Assembly (NCBI GenBank): GCA_000621985.1
Contig: JHWW01000012.1
Coordinates: 1 to 64,000, forward strand
Source of the DNA: Lachnospiraceae bacterium V9D3004
GTDB taxonomy: Bacteria; Bacillota; Clostridia; Lachnospirales; Lachnospiraceae
Length of the DNA stretch: 64,000 nt
Reading direction: 5' to 3'
Every line of letters starts with the position of its first letter. The stretch's first letter is position 1. This document shows positions 54,901 to 63,559 of this stretch, piece after piece. The translations under genes and the position numbers were made by a program. The notes below the pieces were generated by a model, which saw only the letters and a program-made list of their open reading frames with translations, was not told where the DNA came from and ran no database searches.

Positions 54901-57900
54901 TCTTGCATATAATACAACATCAGTCTTAAGTTCTTCTGTCGGCAATACAGTACTGTTGCCGTCATTATCCTTCTCGGTATAAGTAACTTCCTTGAATTCT
55001 TTCTTTACATCATCGTATGCTGTTGTGTACCATTCGATAAATGTATAGCCGTCTCTTGAGAACTTGCAATCCTCTACACATTCCTTAACGGTAATGTCAC
55101 TGCTCTCCTTTATAACGGTCTGCTCAACATCATTTCCTTTGCCGCCGTTTGACTTGTAAGTGATCTTAACCGCTTCAAGCTCTGCTACTGCAGGAAGTGA
55201 CAGATTCTTGTAATATTCACCGTCTGCATCTGCAGCATATGCTCTTACGTAATACTTATATTCGCCCGGCTTTGTCTTATCAATGCTCTCATCCGTATAA
55301 GTTACTTTCCTGTTATTACCGCCTGACGGTATTACGGAATCAAGCAGTATCTTCTCTTCGCTTCCCGGATCCTGTCTGAATACATGATAACCCTTGAATC
55401 CCTGAAGACCGGTTACTGAATCCCATTCAACCTGAACATATGAACCATGCTTCTTATCCGGATTCACGGTACATACTACGTTACGAACCTGATCAGCCGG
55501 CGGAAGTACGGATACCCTGTTGGATTCACTGAACTTCGTAAGGCTTGTTCCCACAACGCTGTTATCGTTATGATATGCCTTAACGTAGAATTCATATGTA
55601 TTGGATTCGTCAAGCGTTCCCAATGCATAACTCTCTACCTGGTTACCTGACGGTGCCAGATTCTCTGCGATCCTTACATAATCTCCCGTATTCTCTTTCT
55701 GGTATACATCATAAGAATCAACTGCCCTGTTAACATCCCATCTGAGAACCTGCTCACCATTCTCGGTCACTACCGTAAGCTCCGGAGCTTTCAGGTTCCA
55801 CATAGCATATAACTGCATATCTTCGGATGCTTTATCGATAGTCGCTCCGTCCTCATAAGAAGGAGTTGTTATTCTGTCTGATCTTGTACTCCATGTACCG
55901 AATTCGAATCCTTCATTGGTGAATCCCGGCATATTCTCAACTTTATCAAGCTCTGTTCTGAAATTAAGTCCCGTCTCCTGTGAATATTCTCTGTTTCCTT
56001 CACCGCTGTTTGATACATTGGAGTTGTACTTAATGGTTACTGTCTTAAGTTCAACCTTACACATTACGGAGAATCCGCCGTATTCAACAGATGTAAGCCT
56101 TCCGTTCTCACGGTGCTCCGTAAAAGGTCTTACATGATAATAATATGTTCCGACCTCAGGTACCGAATCCTCAAAAGTCACATTTTCTTTATTGGTAAAT
56201 TCAGGATCGATCAATACTGTACCCGGAAGCTTGGTATCTTCTCCGAGATCATTAGATCTGTCAGATCTGAATACCTCATATCCTGTCACACCGTCTTCCT
56301 TATCCCACTTGAGATATATCTGATTGCCGTCTATACCGGTATTGTCAATTCCCTTAGTCTTATCAAGATCAAGCATTGCATCCGTTACTGCATTGGACGG
56401 TTCGCTCTCTTCATAGTAATTGATATTACCGCTCGGTATATCCTTATGTGCTACAACATGATAATAAGTAACCGTTTCCTGCTTCTCGATAGGATACCTG
56501 TATTCATCGGAACCATTTACCTCAACAGTATCCTTGTAAGTATAGATCTCATTATTCTTGGAACTGTATATAACGTATTTGGAAATATCAGCTTCATGCT
56601 TATGCCATACAAGTACAAGTGAATCATCGTCATTTGATACATCGAGTGTGACAGGCTCAAGCTGCCAGAGCGCATACATATCGATGGTTCTCTCTGCATC
56701 TTCCTCATTATCAACGATAGGAAGCACATCACCCGGTTCATAAGAATCGCCTGTACCATTGCTCTCGGTATTCCATTTCATGAACCTGTAACCGGTTCTT
56801 TCGAATGTGTTATCCTTGATCTCGGCACTGTTACCGACAATGATCTTATCGTCACTGTATTCTTCTTTGTTATCCGGAGTCTTACCACCGTTGCCGTGAT
56901 ATACGATATCTTTGGACTTGATCTCTACTCTTACGGTATAAGACATCGGTCCGGCCTTAAGTGTTGAAGAACCGTTCTTTCCTGACTTCTCAACTTCCGA
57001 GATTGAACGCACGCCGTAGTAATATACACCTGCTTCAAGCGTAGCATCATCCTCATTATCACTGCCCGGGAAGTATAATCCGGTCTCTTCAAATCTTTGA
57101 CACTTGTCATAATATTCATCAAATGTAAATGCGTTGTAGAAATCAGGATTATCCTGACCCTCTTCGAGCTTATATCTGTATATCCAGTAGCTCTTTGCGT
57201 CACTTACTCTGTCCCATTTTACAACAGGAGCATTGACATTAATGTCTGTCTTCTTAAGTTTGTATACATCCACGTCACCTTCTTTTTCAACGTAGATATT
57301 GGTAACATTAACTCTTGTTGACTCCCAGATCGCATATAATGTAGTATCTCCCTCAAGGGCCAGAGGATTGGATACCTCTTCCGGATTCTCCGGGATCGTA
57401 TTGTATTCCACATATGCATAATCCGAAGGATTAAAATCTCTGATAAGTCCTGTTATACTGTCTCTTCCCTTTGCAAGATATATCTTACTTCCCGGATTGG
57501 TAGCAGACTTCTTTGCAGGAAGCTGTTCGTCGTTGATCTCGGTACACCATCCGATGAACCTGAAACCGTCACGTTCGAACTTACATCTTGATATTGCCGG
57601 AACTTCTCTTCCATCATCCGTAGAATAATACATCTTCCTGTCAGCATCATAATCTACGGAATTAGCCTTCTCATCTTCGGTTAATCTCTGATATTCCTTA
57701 GTCTTTATCTCTCCCGAAAGTTCACCGAGTTCGCGCATTCTTTCTTCAACTGCCTGACCGCCCACGTTAGGATCATAAGTCAGGGTGTAGATTGGCCATG
57801 GTTCTGTCTCTGTGGACTGAATGTAGTTAGATCCTTCGAACTGCGGGAATCCGTCCATCTTCCAGCCGAGATATTTCTCATTCTTATTGCCGCCGCTGCT

Positions 57901-60900
57901 GCTGTCGATCCAGCCTTTAAGCACTTCATGAAGCGCTGTCTTACTGAATTTTGCTACTGTCAGGCTGTAATCCGCATTAATTACTTCCACATCATGAACT
58001 CCCGTAACATTGTTAGCGGAATCTCTGAGCATACCTGCTATCAGCTTTGTTCCAAGTGAATATGCATAACTTACCGTTCCCGATACACTCTCATATATAT
58101 CAACTCTCTGCGTCTTTCCTTTAACAAAATCATATCTTCCATCACCATTAATATTGGCTCCTGCAATATGACCACAGTTTGTTTCCTTCTGACCAATTAT
58201 TCCCGTATCACTGTTAAGATCGGTATATACATTCACAATATTACCGCCCTTGTTAAGACCGGCAATTCCACCGACATACGCATTGGCGCTATTTTCGCAG
58301 GTCACATTGCCTCTGTTATATGAATTCTCTACTGCGGCATATATGTGATCATACTCATCGGGATACAGACTTCTTCCCTTTGATTCATTACATCCTGTAA
58401 TACCGCCTGCGTACACTTGAGCAGTACTTTTGTCATTTACATTCAGATGATTGCAGGAATTAATGATCGTTGAACCGTAATTCCATCCGCACAGACCACC
58501 GACGTACTTTGCACGTCCTTCAACTGCCTTGGTGATATTCACATTAAATGTTCCAGGCGTTGTATAACATTCTTCAATAGTATTGCCGTAACCGCAATAC
58601 CCTATAACACCGCCTTCGTATGACTCATCTCCGCCGTATATGTATCCGCCGAATCCCGATCCGAATATCCTATGCGAATCATCCTTAACCTCACCGGTCT
58701 GCGATGAATGGTCAACAAAACCAACAACACCGCCGAGATATCCGTCGTTAGCTGTAACGATGGCATTATCTACGCTACAATTGGTAACATCGCCTTCAAT
58801 ATAAGCCACAGCCGTACCGGTATTGCCAGATCCTATTACACAGCTGTTATTGATCTTGATATCCTTAATCTCACATTCAAGCTTGAATCTCTCACCGTTT
58901 TCTTCATCTTCTCCTGCAACAACATGTCCGAACAGGCCGGCATTGGCTAATCCGTTCACGAATAAACCTGATATCGTATGACCGTTCGCATTGAAATTAC
59001 CCTTAAATACACGATCATCTCTTACCCCTATAGGAGTCCACCTATGAAGCGCATCCTCTTTGAAGCAGTCTTCCAATGCATTCTCTGCCAGAGCAGGAAA
59101 ACCTGCGTCGTTAGCATACCACTGTCCCGGCACACTGGCATTTTCATCAAATATGTCATTGCCGCCTGCTTCACCTTTGATTCCCGTTCCAACATATGCT
59201 GTCTTTACCTGGGCTCCTCCTGTATACTTAACCTTTACAAGTCCCTTATCCGAATCATAGCTGAACTGGTAATTATCATTATTAAGCTTCAGATCTCTTG
59301 TAACTATGAAATATTCACCCTCAAATGTTTTGTTGGTACCGCCGTTAACAAGCTCAGCCAGATGCTTGAGCTGTCCTTCGCTTGTGATCCTGTAAGGAGA
59401 ATTCTCCGTACCGTCTCCTTCAAAATCACTCATGTCTTCCGTGCCGTTCCATTCAACTATATCTTCACCCTCACCGAATATGGGAAGGCTCGGAGTTGCT
59501 CCATCCATCTTCCAGTTGAGATATTTGATGTTAGGATTATTGGTATTCTTGCACTGTCCCGATAATCCACAATAATCATTGGACTCTTTCTGCCAACTTA
59601 TAAGAGCATCTTTAAGTTTGTTCACATTATTTCCCGGATCCGGAACGTGTGGAAATGATATATCAACATCTGCGCCCTCAGTGTTCTTCAAGGCACAATC
59701 ATTCTCTGTATCACATGCATAACAATTCTCTGCAGATGCGCCCATGCCGATAAATCCCGCACTTGGGAAGTTAGCAGAATGATCATTATCATTCATACGG
59801 ATCGTCCAGTAACAATATCTTATCTTGCCTTTGTATTCAATTGACAGATCATCTGTTCTCTGAAGAGTTCCGGCGATCTCTCCACCGTATCCATCATCAC
59901 GCGCAGTGATCGCACCATGGTTGTAACAGTTGGCAACAAGGTCAAGGTTGATTCCGACGATACCGCCGACATTACCTCTTGCCATTACCGCACCGCGGTT
60001 ATAACAGTTCTTTATCTGACCTCCGTTGTCATTGTAACCTACAATACCACCGGTACCGTACTGTCCTCTGACTATTACATTATTATCGAGTATTGTAAAT
60101 GAATTAAGAACACTTGTATTATAACAGTTCCACAATTCACCTCTGTTAAGACCTGTGATACCACCGATCATGTTAACACCGTATACTCCGGCAGTTATCA
60201 TTCCTGCTGCTTCATTGGAACAGCCGTTGATATATCCGAGGTTGGCACCGGCAACGCCACCGCCCGGACCTGCCTTATTTGATTCCGTCTCTTCATTGCC
60301 TTCTTCGGTTTCTTCAGCCTCTGATTTGACAACTACCACTCTTGAAGAGATAACCTGGCAGTCCTCGATAGTACCCGAATTCATTCCGACAACAGCACCT
60401 ACACCGTAGCCGCTTCCTTCAACAAATGAATCTTTTATGATAACGTTCTTTACAATACCTCTGTCACTTACACATCCGAACAGACCGTTAGTCTTCTGTG
60501 TATGTGTGAACAAGCCGCTTATTGTGTGTCCGTCACCGTCAAATGTTCCGGCAAACTGCATCTCATCAGACACACCGATCGCAGTCCATTCCTGAAGTTC
60601 TTTATCATCAGCAGATACTTCTTCTGTCTTGTAATGCGCAACGCTGTCAAGGTCATTAAGTTTGATATCCCTGATCAGCTTATAACTCTTCTTGCTGTAT
60701 TCCTCTCCATCGGAATCCTTTACACCCCTGTTAACAAGGTCTGCCAGATAAGCAAGCTGCGAACCCCATTTTATAAGGTAAGGATGTCTCGCCGTTCCTT
60801 CACCTCCTGCAAATCTTGTCGCAACAAGTCCGTTCCAATAATCTCTCTTTGCAGCAGCCTCGGCATTCGTGCCGTATCCAGGTATGTATCCTGTCATTCC

Positions 60901-60969
60901 CAACAGCATAACCACGGCCATAAGCCACGCTACTACTCTCCCCTCTTTCTTGTTCATACGCACTTTCAT
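51919..60969 (-). CDS. Giant secreted modular protein: GLUG, InlB-repeat, FN3, BspA-LRR
   Basis: A ~3016-residue exported protein. Layout: signal peptide (about 1-42, WLMAVVMLLGMTG, then NAEAAAK); a ~1000-residue region of GLUG repeats (GGIVGYNDNGGQIKNCYN, GGIVGINLDLVANCYNHGAI), as in some adhesins; then about 1065-2520 with five InlB/Listeria-Bacteroides B-repeats (ending LYAIW, MYALW, LYAMW, LYARW, LYAIW) alternating with pairs of fibronectin III modules; a P/S/E/A-rich repeat linker (about 2635-2730); another FN3; a Thr/Pro linker; and a C-terminal BspA leucine-rich repeat (about 2880-3016). No LPXTG or other anchor is seen. The ATG at 60969 has GGAGG 8 nt upstream. Adhesion or polysaccharide binding is probable. 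Confidence 0.9.
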   Translation of the reverse strand: MKVRMNKKEGRVVAWLMAVVMLLGMTGYIPGYGTNAEAAAKRDYWNGLVATRFAGGEGTARHPYLIKWGSQLAYLADLVNRGVKDSDGEEYSKKSYKLIRDIKLNDLDSVAHYKTEEVSADDKELQEWTAIGVSDEMQFAGTFDGDGHTISGLFTHTQKTNGLFGCVSDRGIVKNVIIKDSFVEGSGYGVGAVVGMNSGTIEDCQVISSRVVVVKSEAEETEEGNEETESNKAGPGGGVAGANLGYINGCSNEAAGMITAGVYGVNMIGGITGLNRGELWNCYNTSVLNSFTILDNNVIVRGQYGTGGIVGYNDNGGQIKNCYNRGAVMARGNVGGIVGINLDLVANCYNHGAITARDDGYGGEIAGTLQRTDDLSIEYKGKIRYCYWTIRMNDNDHSANFPSAGFIGMGASAENCYACDTENDCALKNTEGADVDISFPHVPDPGNNVNKLKDALISWQKESNDYCGLSGQCKNTNNPNIKYLNWKMDGATPSLPIFGEGEDIVEWNGTEDMSDFEGDGTENSPYRITSEGQLKHLAELVNGGTNKTFEGEYFIVTRDLKLNNDNYQFSYDSDKGLVKVKYTGGAQVKTAYVGTGIKGEAGGNDIFDENASVPGQWYANDAGFPALAENALEDCFKEDALHRWTPIGVRDDRVFKGNFNANGHTISGLFVNGLANAGLFGHVVAGEDEENGERFKLECEIKDIKINNSCVIGSGNTGTAVAYIEGDVTNCSVDNAIVTANDGYLGGVVGFVDHSSQTGEVKDDSHRIFGSGFGGYIYGGDESYEGGVIGYCGYGNTIEECYTTPGTFNVNITKAVEGRAKYVGGLCGWNYGSTIINSCNHLNVNDKSTAQVYAGGITGCNESKGRSLYPDEYDHIYAAVENSYNRGNVTCENSANAYVGGIAGLNKGGNIVNVYTDLNSDTGIIGQKETNCGHIAGANINGDGRYDFVKGKTQRVDIYESVSGTVSYAYSLGTKLIAGMLRDSANNVTGVHDVEVINADYSLTVAKFSKTALHEVLKGWIDSSSGGNKNEKYLGWKMDGFPQFEGSNYIQSTETEPWPIYTLTYDPNVGGQAVEERMRELGELSGEIKTKEYQRLTEDEKANSVDYDADRKMYYSTDDGREVPAISRCKFERDGFRFIGWCTEINDEQLPAKKSATNPGSKIYLAKGRDSITGLIRDFNPSDYAYVEYNTIPENPEEVSNPLALEGDTTLYAIWESTRVNVTNIYVEKEGDVDVYKLKKTDINVNAPVVKWDRVSDAKSYWIYRYKLEEGQDNPDFYNAFTFDEYYDKCQRFEETGLYFPGSDNEDDATLEAGVYYYGVRSISEVEKSGKNGSSTLKAGPMSYTVRVEIKSKDIVYHGNGGKTPDNKEEYSDDKIIVGNSAEIKDNTFERTGYRFMKWNTESNGTGDSYEPGDVLPIVDNEEDAERTIDMYALWQLEPVTLDVSNDDDSLVLVWHKHEADISKYVIYSSKNNEIYTYKDTVEVNGSDEYRYPIEKQETVTYYHVVAHKDIPSGNINYYEESEPSNAVTDAMLDLDKTKGIDNTGIDGNQIYLKWDKEDGVTGYEVFRSDRSNDLGEDTKLPGTVLIDPEFTNKENVTFEDSVPEVGTYYYHVRPFTEHRENGRLTSVEYGGFSVMCKVELKTVTIKYNSNVSNSGEGNREYSQETGLNFRTELDKVENMPGFTNEGFEFGTWSTRSDRITTPSYEDGATIDKASEDMQLYAMWNLKAPELTVVTENGEQVLRWDVNRAVDSYDVYQKENTGDYVRIAENLAPSGNQVESYALGTLDESNTYEFYVKAYHNDNSVVGTSLTKFSESNRVSVLPPADQVRNVVCTVNPDKKHGSYVQVEWDSVTGLQGFKGYHVFRQDPGSEEKILLDSVIPSGGNNRKVTYTDESIDKTKPGEYKYYVRAYAADADGEYYKNLSLPAVAELEAVKITYKSNGGKGNDVEQTVIKESSDITVKECVEDCKFSRDGYTFIEWYTTAYDDVKKEFKEVTYTEKDNDGNSTVLPTEELKTDVVLYARWKLSPVVLDEPVKVSTPNEDGTMATNVVLKWTENKNKKPSGYDVWEQKGENGVPHRISTDEIITGNTYTVKDIDTTTLYRYYVVPYENIETATGLLKATGLESNTVTVAADEEVVIDGQVTGLDGVVNNGAVDLTWNKLNGVTGYYIYRRTDDSKPTKEDRIAVDTTIDADQTSFTDDTVTDVIPYYYTVRGYVETEDSIRYLTFSNTIEVRFEKYTITYCKDSTKRETVVKDYIKGSKFSPIENSFSNGNKVFVSWNTDPTGKGYEYEPGKEYPNEINQESIENYTELYAIWRLQKPENVKAEVQADNKTVNISWDKVEGADGYVVYRQNKNDNDDVEKLTVIDNNCTDDLGDRELGENDGYFYYVRAYEIVSNDMRRLSEPSDVTPDSIIGNVKVDSDDIGVVENLKILAYEKDNSAKIGWSGLPEADGYFVYRSVGIDGPKTYTGLNVKGSNVNTGELDIDTPYYYYVAAYILDKNNDPIAIGDYSEGILVQITPSPVPSPSPTPEPSPTPNPYGKVINLTAVSTESGKADLTWDQLEGVSGYKVYYADNEEMNDKQQVGDLPETSLTVDNLPVGKTAYFIVRGYEPKVGVGYLYSDYSDVARVVIFGATPEPTASPEPSYEPEPSNEPEATASPEPSGEPEATASPEPGSEATASPEPSGEPEATASPEPGGEATPEPTTVPTEVPATEAPASNAPSASPEATKDPRLVDRFFVKDAYSQYINLIWDKADAAIGYEISYSTSLDGIRTVIAMPGKDSTSLDALPVTGAAFTVNENINASEIQAYNQRDNATYYYYIRAVLEEGYGNYSPAIIIALHSNNYVTPAPYQYVTPSPTQTTPTPAPIIQAPDDIVIHDVGDKVTKSKLIYQITKNTETSHTVRVVKPVKKTYKKITIPKTVKIDGVKFKVTAIKAKAFASNKKLTGIVIGANVTKIGAKAFYNCKKLKNITFKGKKVKKMGKNAFKGINSKCQIVIPKTVLKKYRNLIQNTTK
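52780..53075 (-). repeat. Pro/Glu/Ser-rich tandem repeats inside giant gene
   Basis: Imperfect units of about 33-36 nt encode (E)ATASPEPSGEP-type repeats, likely an extended spacer in the surface protein. Repeat number could vary by slippage or recombination. Confidence 0.85.
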
Positions 60970-61038
60970 AAACATTTCCTCCTGCTTATATGATACTCCA
61001 ATATTGTATATCGGATCCTTTACCGATTATTAATAACC

Positions 61039-61068
61039 ATTTTACAATATTTTATATAATAATGTCAA
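61039..61068 (-). promoter_or_regulatory. Probable promoter of giant protein gene
   Basis: TTGACA-N18-TAAAAT on the minus strand (-35 at 61063-61068, -10 at 61039-61044). The -35 lies in the palindrome at 61063-61079. Confidence 0.5.
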
Positions 61069-61079
61069 TTGAATTGACA
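61063..61079. promoter_or_regulatory. TGTCAAT-TGA-ATTGACA palindrome, shared operator candidate
   Basis: A perfect 7-bp inverted repeat that supplies the -35 box of both divergent promoters (giant protein and flavin reductase). A protein bound here could control both. It may also be just two back-to-back -35 boxes. Confidence 0.6.
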
Positions 61080-61102
61080 CAATTCCAATATTTCATTATA
61101 CT
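61074..61102 (+). promoter_or_regulatory. Sigma-A promoter of flavin-reductase-like gene
   Basis: TTGACA-N17-TATACT (-35 at 61074-61079, -10 at 61097-61102), near-consensus, 40 nt before the start codon. Confidence 0.85.
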
Positions 61103-61142
61103 TAATAGTATATAAGATCACTAAATATGAGGAGGGTGTATT

Positions 61143-61658
61143 ATGCATGTTTTTCAACCAATGGATATTAAAAATACCGATATCAACCCTTTTACAATGA
61201 TAGGAACCGACTTCTTCGCAATCACGGTAAAATCCGGTGATAAGATCAATGCCATGACTGCCGGATGGGGAGGCTTCGGAGTAATGTGGGGAGTGAATGT
61301 TGCATACCTTGCAGTCCGTGACAGCCGATACACAAGAGAGCTTATGGACGAAGCCGACACCTTTTCAATGACTTTCTTCAATATGAAGAGCAAGCAGAAT
61401 AAGATGATCTTAAAATACCTGGGTGGCATATCCGGACATGATGAGGACAAGATCAAGAATGCTTCACTTGTCATCAACTATGTTGACGATACGCCGTATA
61501 TCGACGAAGGGTCACTTGTATATATATGTAAAAAACTTTCAAAGACACCTATAAGTCCGGATTCGTTTGCAGATCCGGCCATTCAGAAAAGATGGTACAA
61601 AGACGGAGACTACCACAACATCTACATTGCCGAGATAACAAAGATGCTCGCACGTTAA
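61143..61658 (+). CDS. Flavin reductase-like FMN-binding protein
   Basis: A 171-residue split-barrel flavoprotein of the flavin reductase/Flr family: DFFAITVKSGDKINAMTAGW (FMN phosphate region), GVNVAYLAVRDSRYTRELMD, TFSMTFFNM. Such proteins use NAD(P)H or ferredoxin to reduce flavin or iron. GGAGGGTGTATT precedes the ATG. It is single-gene, divergent from the giant protein. Physiological substrate unknown. Confidence 0.82.
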   Translation: MHVFQPMDIKNTDINPFTMIGTDFFAITVKSGDKINAMTAGWGGFGVMWGVNVAYLAVRDSRYTRELMDEADTFSMTFFNMKSKQNKMILKYLGGISGHDEDKIKNASLVINYVDDTPYIDEGSLVYICKKLSKTPISPDSFADPAIQKRWYKDGDYHNIYIAEITKMLAR

Positions 61659-61667
61659 CTTTAACCG

Positions 61668-61739
61668 TCAGATATATATAAGACCAACCGGCATGCATCA
61701 GACTTTAAGTTTTTACATCTGACCGGATCATATATCTGA
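61668..61739. repeat. Nested inverted repeats upstream of histidine kinase
   Basis: TCAGATATAT (61668-61677) and ATATATCTGA (61730-61739) are exact inverted copies; inside are CCGG/CCGG (61688-61691, 61723-61726) and TCAGA/TCTGA (61698-61702, 61718-61722). All can pair in one long hairpin or cruciform ending 20 nt before the kinase start. Confidence 0.6.
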
Positions 61740-61759
61740 ACATTATTGGGGGATTGCAC

Positions 61760-63559
61760 ATGAGAGATCTCAGACCGGATTATAAAAAATGGCGAATGGT
61801 TTTTTTCCGCTTCTCTTATATAATAACTGTCATTGCAGCAATTCTGGAGATTATTATGTATTTTTTAGCCGATGCTCCGGAATCCCGTGATCTGTCACCG
61901 ACAATTTATGTATTACATTATATAATTGGTCCGTTCTCTATAAATATACTCATAATCACCATTACTTATATTTTCAGAAAAACAAACCCTGCCAATGATA
62001 CTCTCATTAATGCTTCAGCCATATTATCCAATGCCTTGATATGCTGCGTGATCGCAAACATTCACTTTAAGATATTCTCGGTTACGTTTTCACACTGTAT
62101 ACCGATATTCATGTCGGTAATATTCGGTAATTTTATTCTCACAAGCATAACTGCGGTTATAGGTTTATGCAGTTCCATAAGCATCATATTATTAAAATAT
62201 AATTACGCCGACACCTACCCTGAGTATCCGTTACTGTGGGAAGATATCGTAGTTCTTATTATTGTGCTCATTTCCGTATATCTGATAGCGATCAGACTTA
62301 TAGGCATGATGAGGGGACAGATGTTCAAACTCATGAATGTTGCAAAAGAATCGGCCATAGCCCAGAAAAGAGAAGCTGCCGCGAACAATGCCAAGAGCGA
62401 ATTCCTTGCTCATATGTCACATGAGATAAGAACACCTCTTAATGCGATAATCGGCATGAATGAAATGATCATCAGAGAAACCGCCGAACACAATGTCAGG
62501 GATTACGCACGTTCAGTCAATTCCGCAGGCAACACGCTATTATCCATTATTAATGATATTCTTGATTTTTCAAAGATTGAATCCGGAAAGCTTGAACTCA
62601 TTCCTACCGATTACCATCTTGCTTCGCTCATAAGAGACAGCTACGGTATGCTTTCCGACAAGATACGGGCAAAGAAGCTCGCCGGAATTATCGAATGTTC
62701 ACCGGACCTTCCTTCAAAGCTTCACGGTGATGAGCTCCGCATAAGACAGATTCTCGTTAACCTGTTATCCAATGCCGTAAAATATACCGAAAAAGGTACG
62801 ATCACATTTAAAATAACCGGAGAAACCGATGACGGTTACGTAACAATTCATTTTTCGATATCAGATACCGGAATCGGCATAAAAGAAGAAGACATCCCGA
62901 AGTTATTTACAGATTTTACCAGATTTGATCAGGAACATACCCGTACAATACAGGGCACCGGCCTCGGACTGGCGATAACCAAGCAGCTGATCACGATCAT
63001 GAACGGCAATATCAATGTCACAAGTAAATATGGTGAAGGCACTACATTTACCGTGACTCTGCGCCAGCGTATAGTTGATGAAAAACCTATAGGTCCGTAT
63101 GAAGATATTCATTCACTGGAACCTGTTGCCACAGAGAATGCAAGAAAGCAGTTTGAAGCTCCCGATGCACATATTCTCGTGGTTGATGACGTTATCATCA
63201 ATCTCAAGGTTGTCAATAACCTGTTGAAACATACCAAAATACATATTGATACCGCCTCAAGCGGCGCGCAATGTCTGGAACTTGTCCAGCTGAATAAATA
63301 TGACATCATTTTCATGGATCATATGATGCCCGAGATGGACGGTATCGAAACTCTTGAAGCGATGAAACAGCTTACGACCTCGTTAAATAACGACACTCCC
63401 GTTGTTATGCTCACAGCCAACGCCATATCGGGAGTGGAAGACAAATATATCGGTCACGGCTTCACCGATTATCTCTCGAAACCGATCCTCGGATATAAGC
63501 TAGAAGACATTATAATCAGGAATCTTCCTGACGATAAGATTCATTACGAAGATATGTAA
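61760..63559 (+). CDS. Membrane hybrid sensor histidine kinase/response regulator
   Basis: A 599-residue two-component protein. The start is the ATG at 61760 after GGGGGA; an in-frame TTG 6 nt upstream lies too near that site. About five or six transmembrane helices fill residues 10-190 without a clear periplasmic sensor. Then HisKA (HMSHEIRTPLNAIIGMNEMI, phospho-His about 220), HATPase (LLSNAVKYTEKG, DTGIGIKEEDIPKLF, GTGLGLAI) and a receiver domain (ILVVDDVIINLK, DIIFMDHMMPEMDG with phospho-Asp, VMLTANAIS, LSKPI). No DNA-binding output domain is present, so signal flow continues through other proteins. Its end overlaps convergent folA by 44 nt. Confidence 0.94.
   Translation: MRDLRPDYKKWRMVFFRFSYIITVIAAILEIIMYFLADAPESRDLSPTIYVLHYIIGPFSINILIITITYIFRKTNPANDTLINASAILSNALICCVIANIHFKIFSVTFSHCIPIFMSVIFGNFILTSITAVIGLCSSISIILLKYNYADTYPEYPLLWEDIVVLIIVLISVYLIAIRLIGMMRGQMFKLMNVAKESAIAQKREAAANNAKSEFLAHMSHEIRTPLNAIIGMNEMIIRETAEHNVRDYARSVNSAGNTLLSIINDILDFSKIESGKLELIPTDYHLASLIRDSYGMLSDKIRAKKLAGIIECSPDLPSKLHGDELRIRQILVNLLSNAVKYTEKGTITFKITGETDDGYVTIHFSISDTGIGIKEEDIPKLFTDFTRFDQEHTRTIQGTGLGLAITKQLITIMNGNINVTSKYGEGTTFTVTLRQRIVDEKPIGPYEDIHSLEPVATENARKQFEAPDAHILVVDDVIINLKVVNNLLKHTKIHIDTASSGAQCLELVQLNKYDIIFMDHMMPEMDGIETLEAMKQLTTSLNNDTPVVMLTANAISGVEDKYIGHGFTDYLSKPILGYKLEDIIIRNLPDDKIHYEDM

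Noticed and set aside
56113-56622. 169-codon plus-strand frame within the giant gene
   Set aside because: Shadow of FN3/InlB coding; no start signal and no protein-like features.
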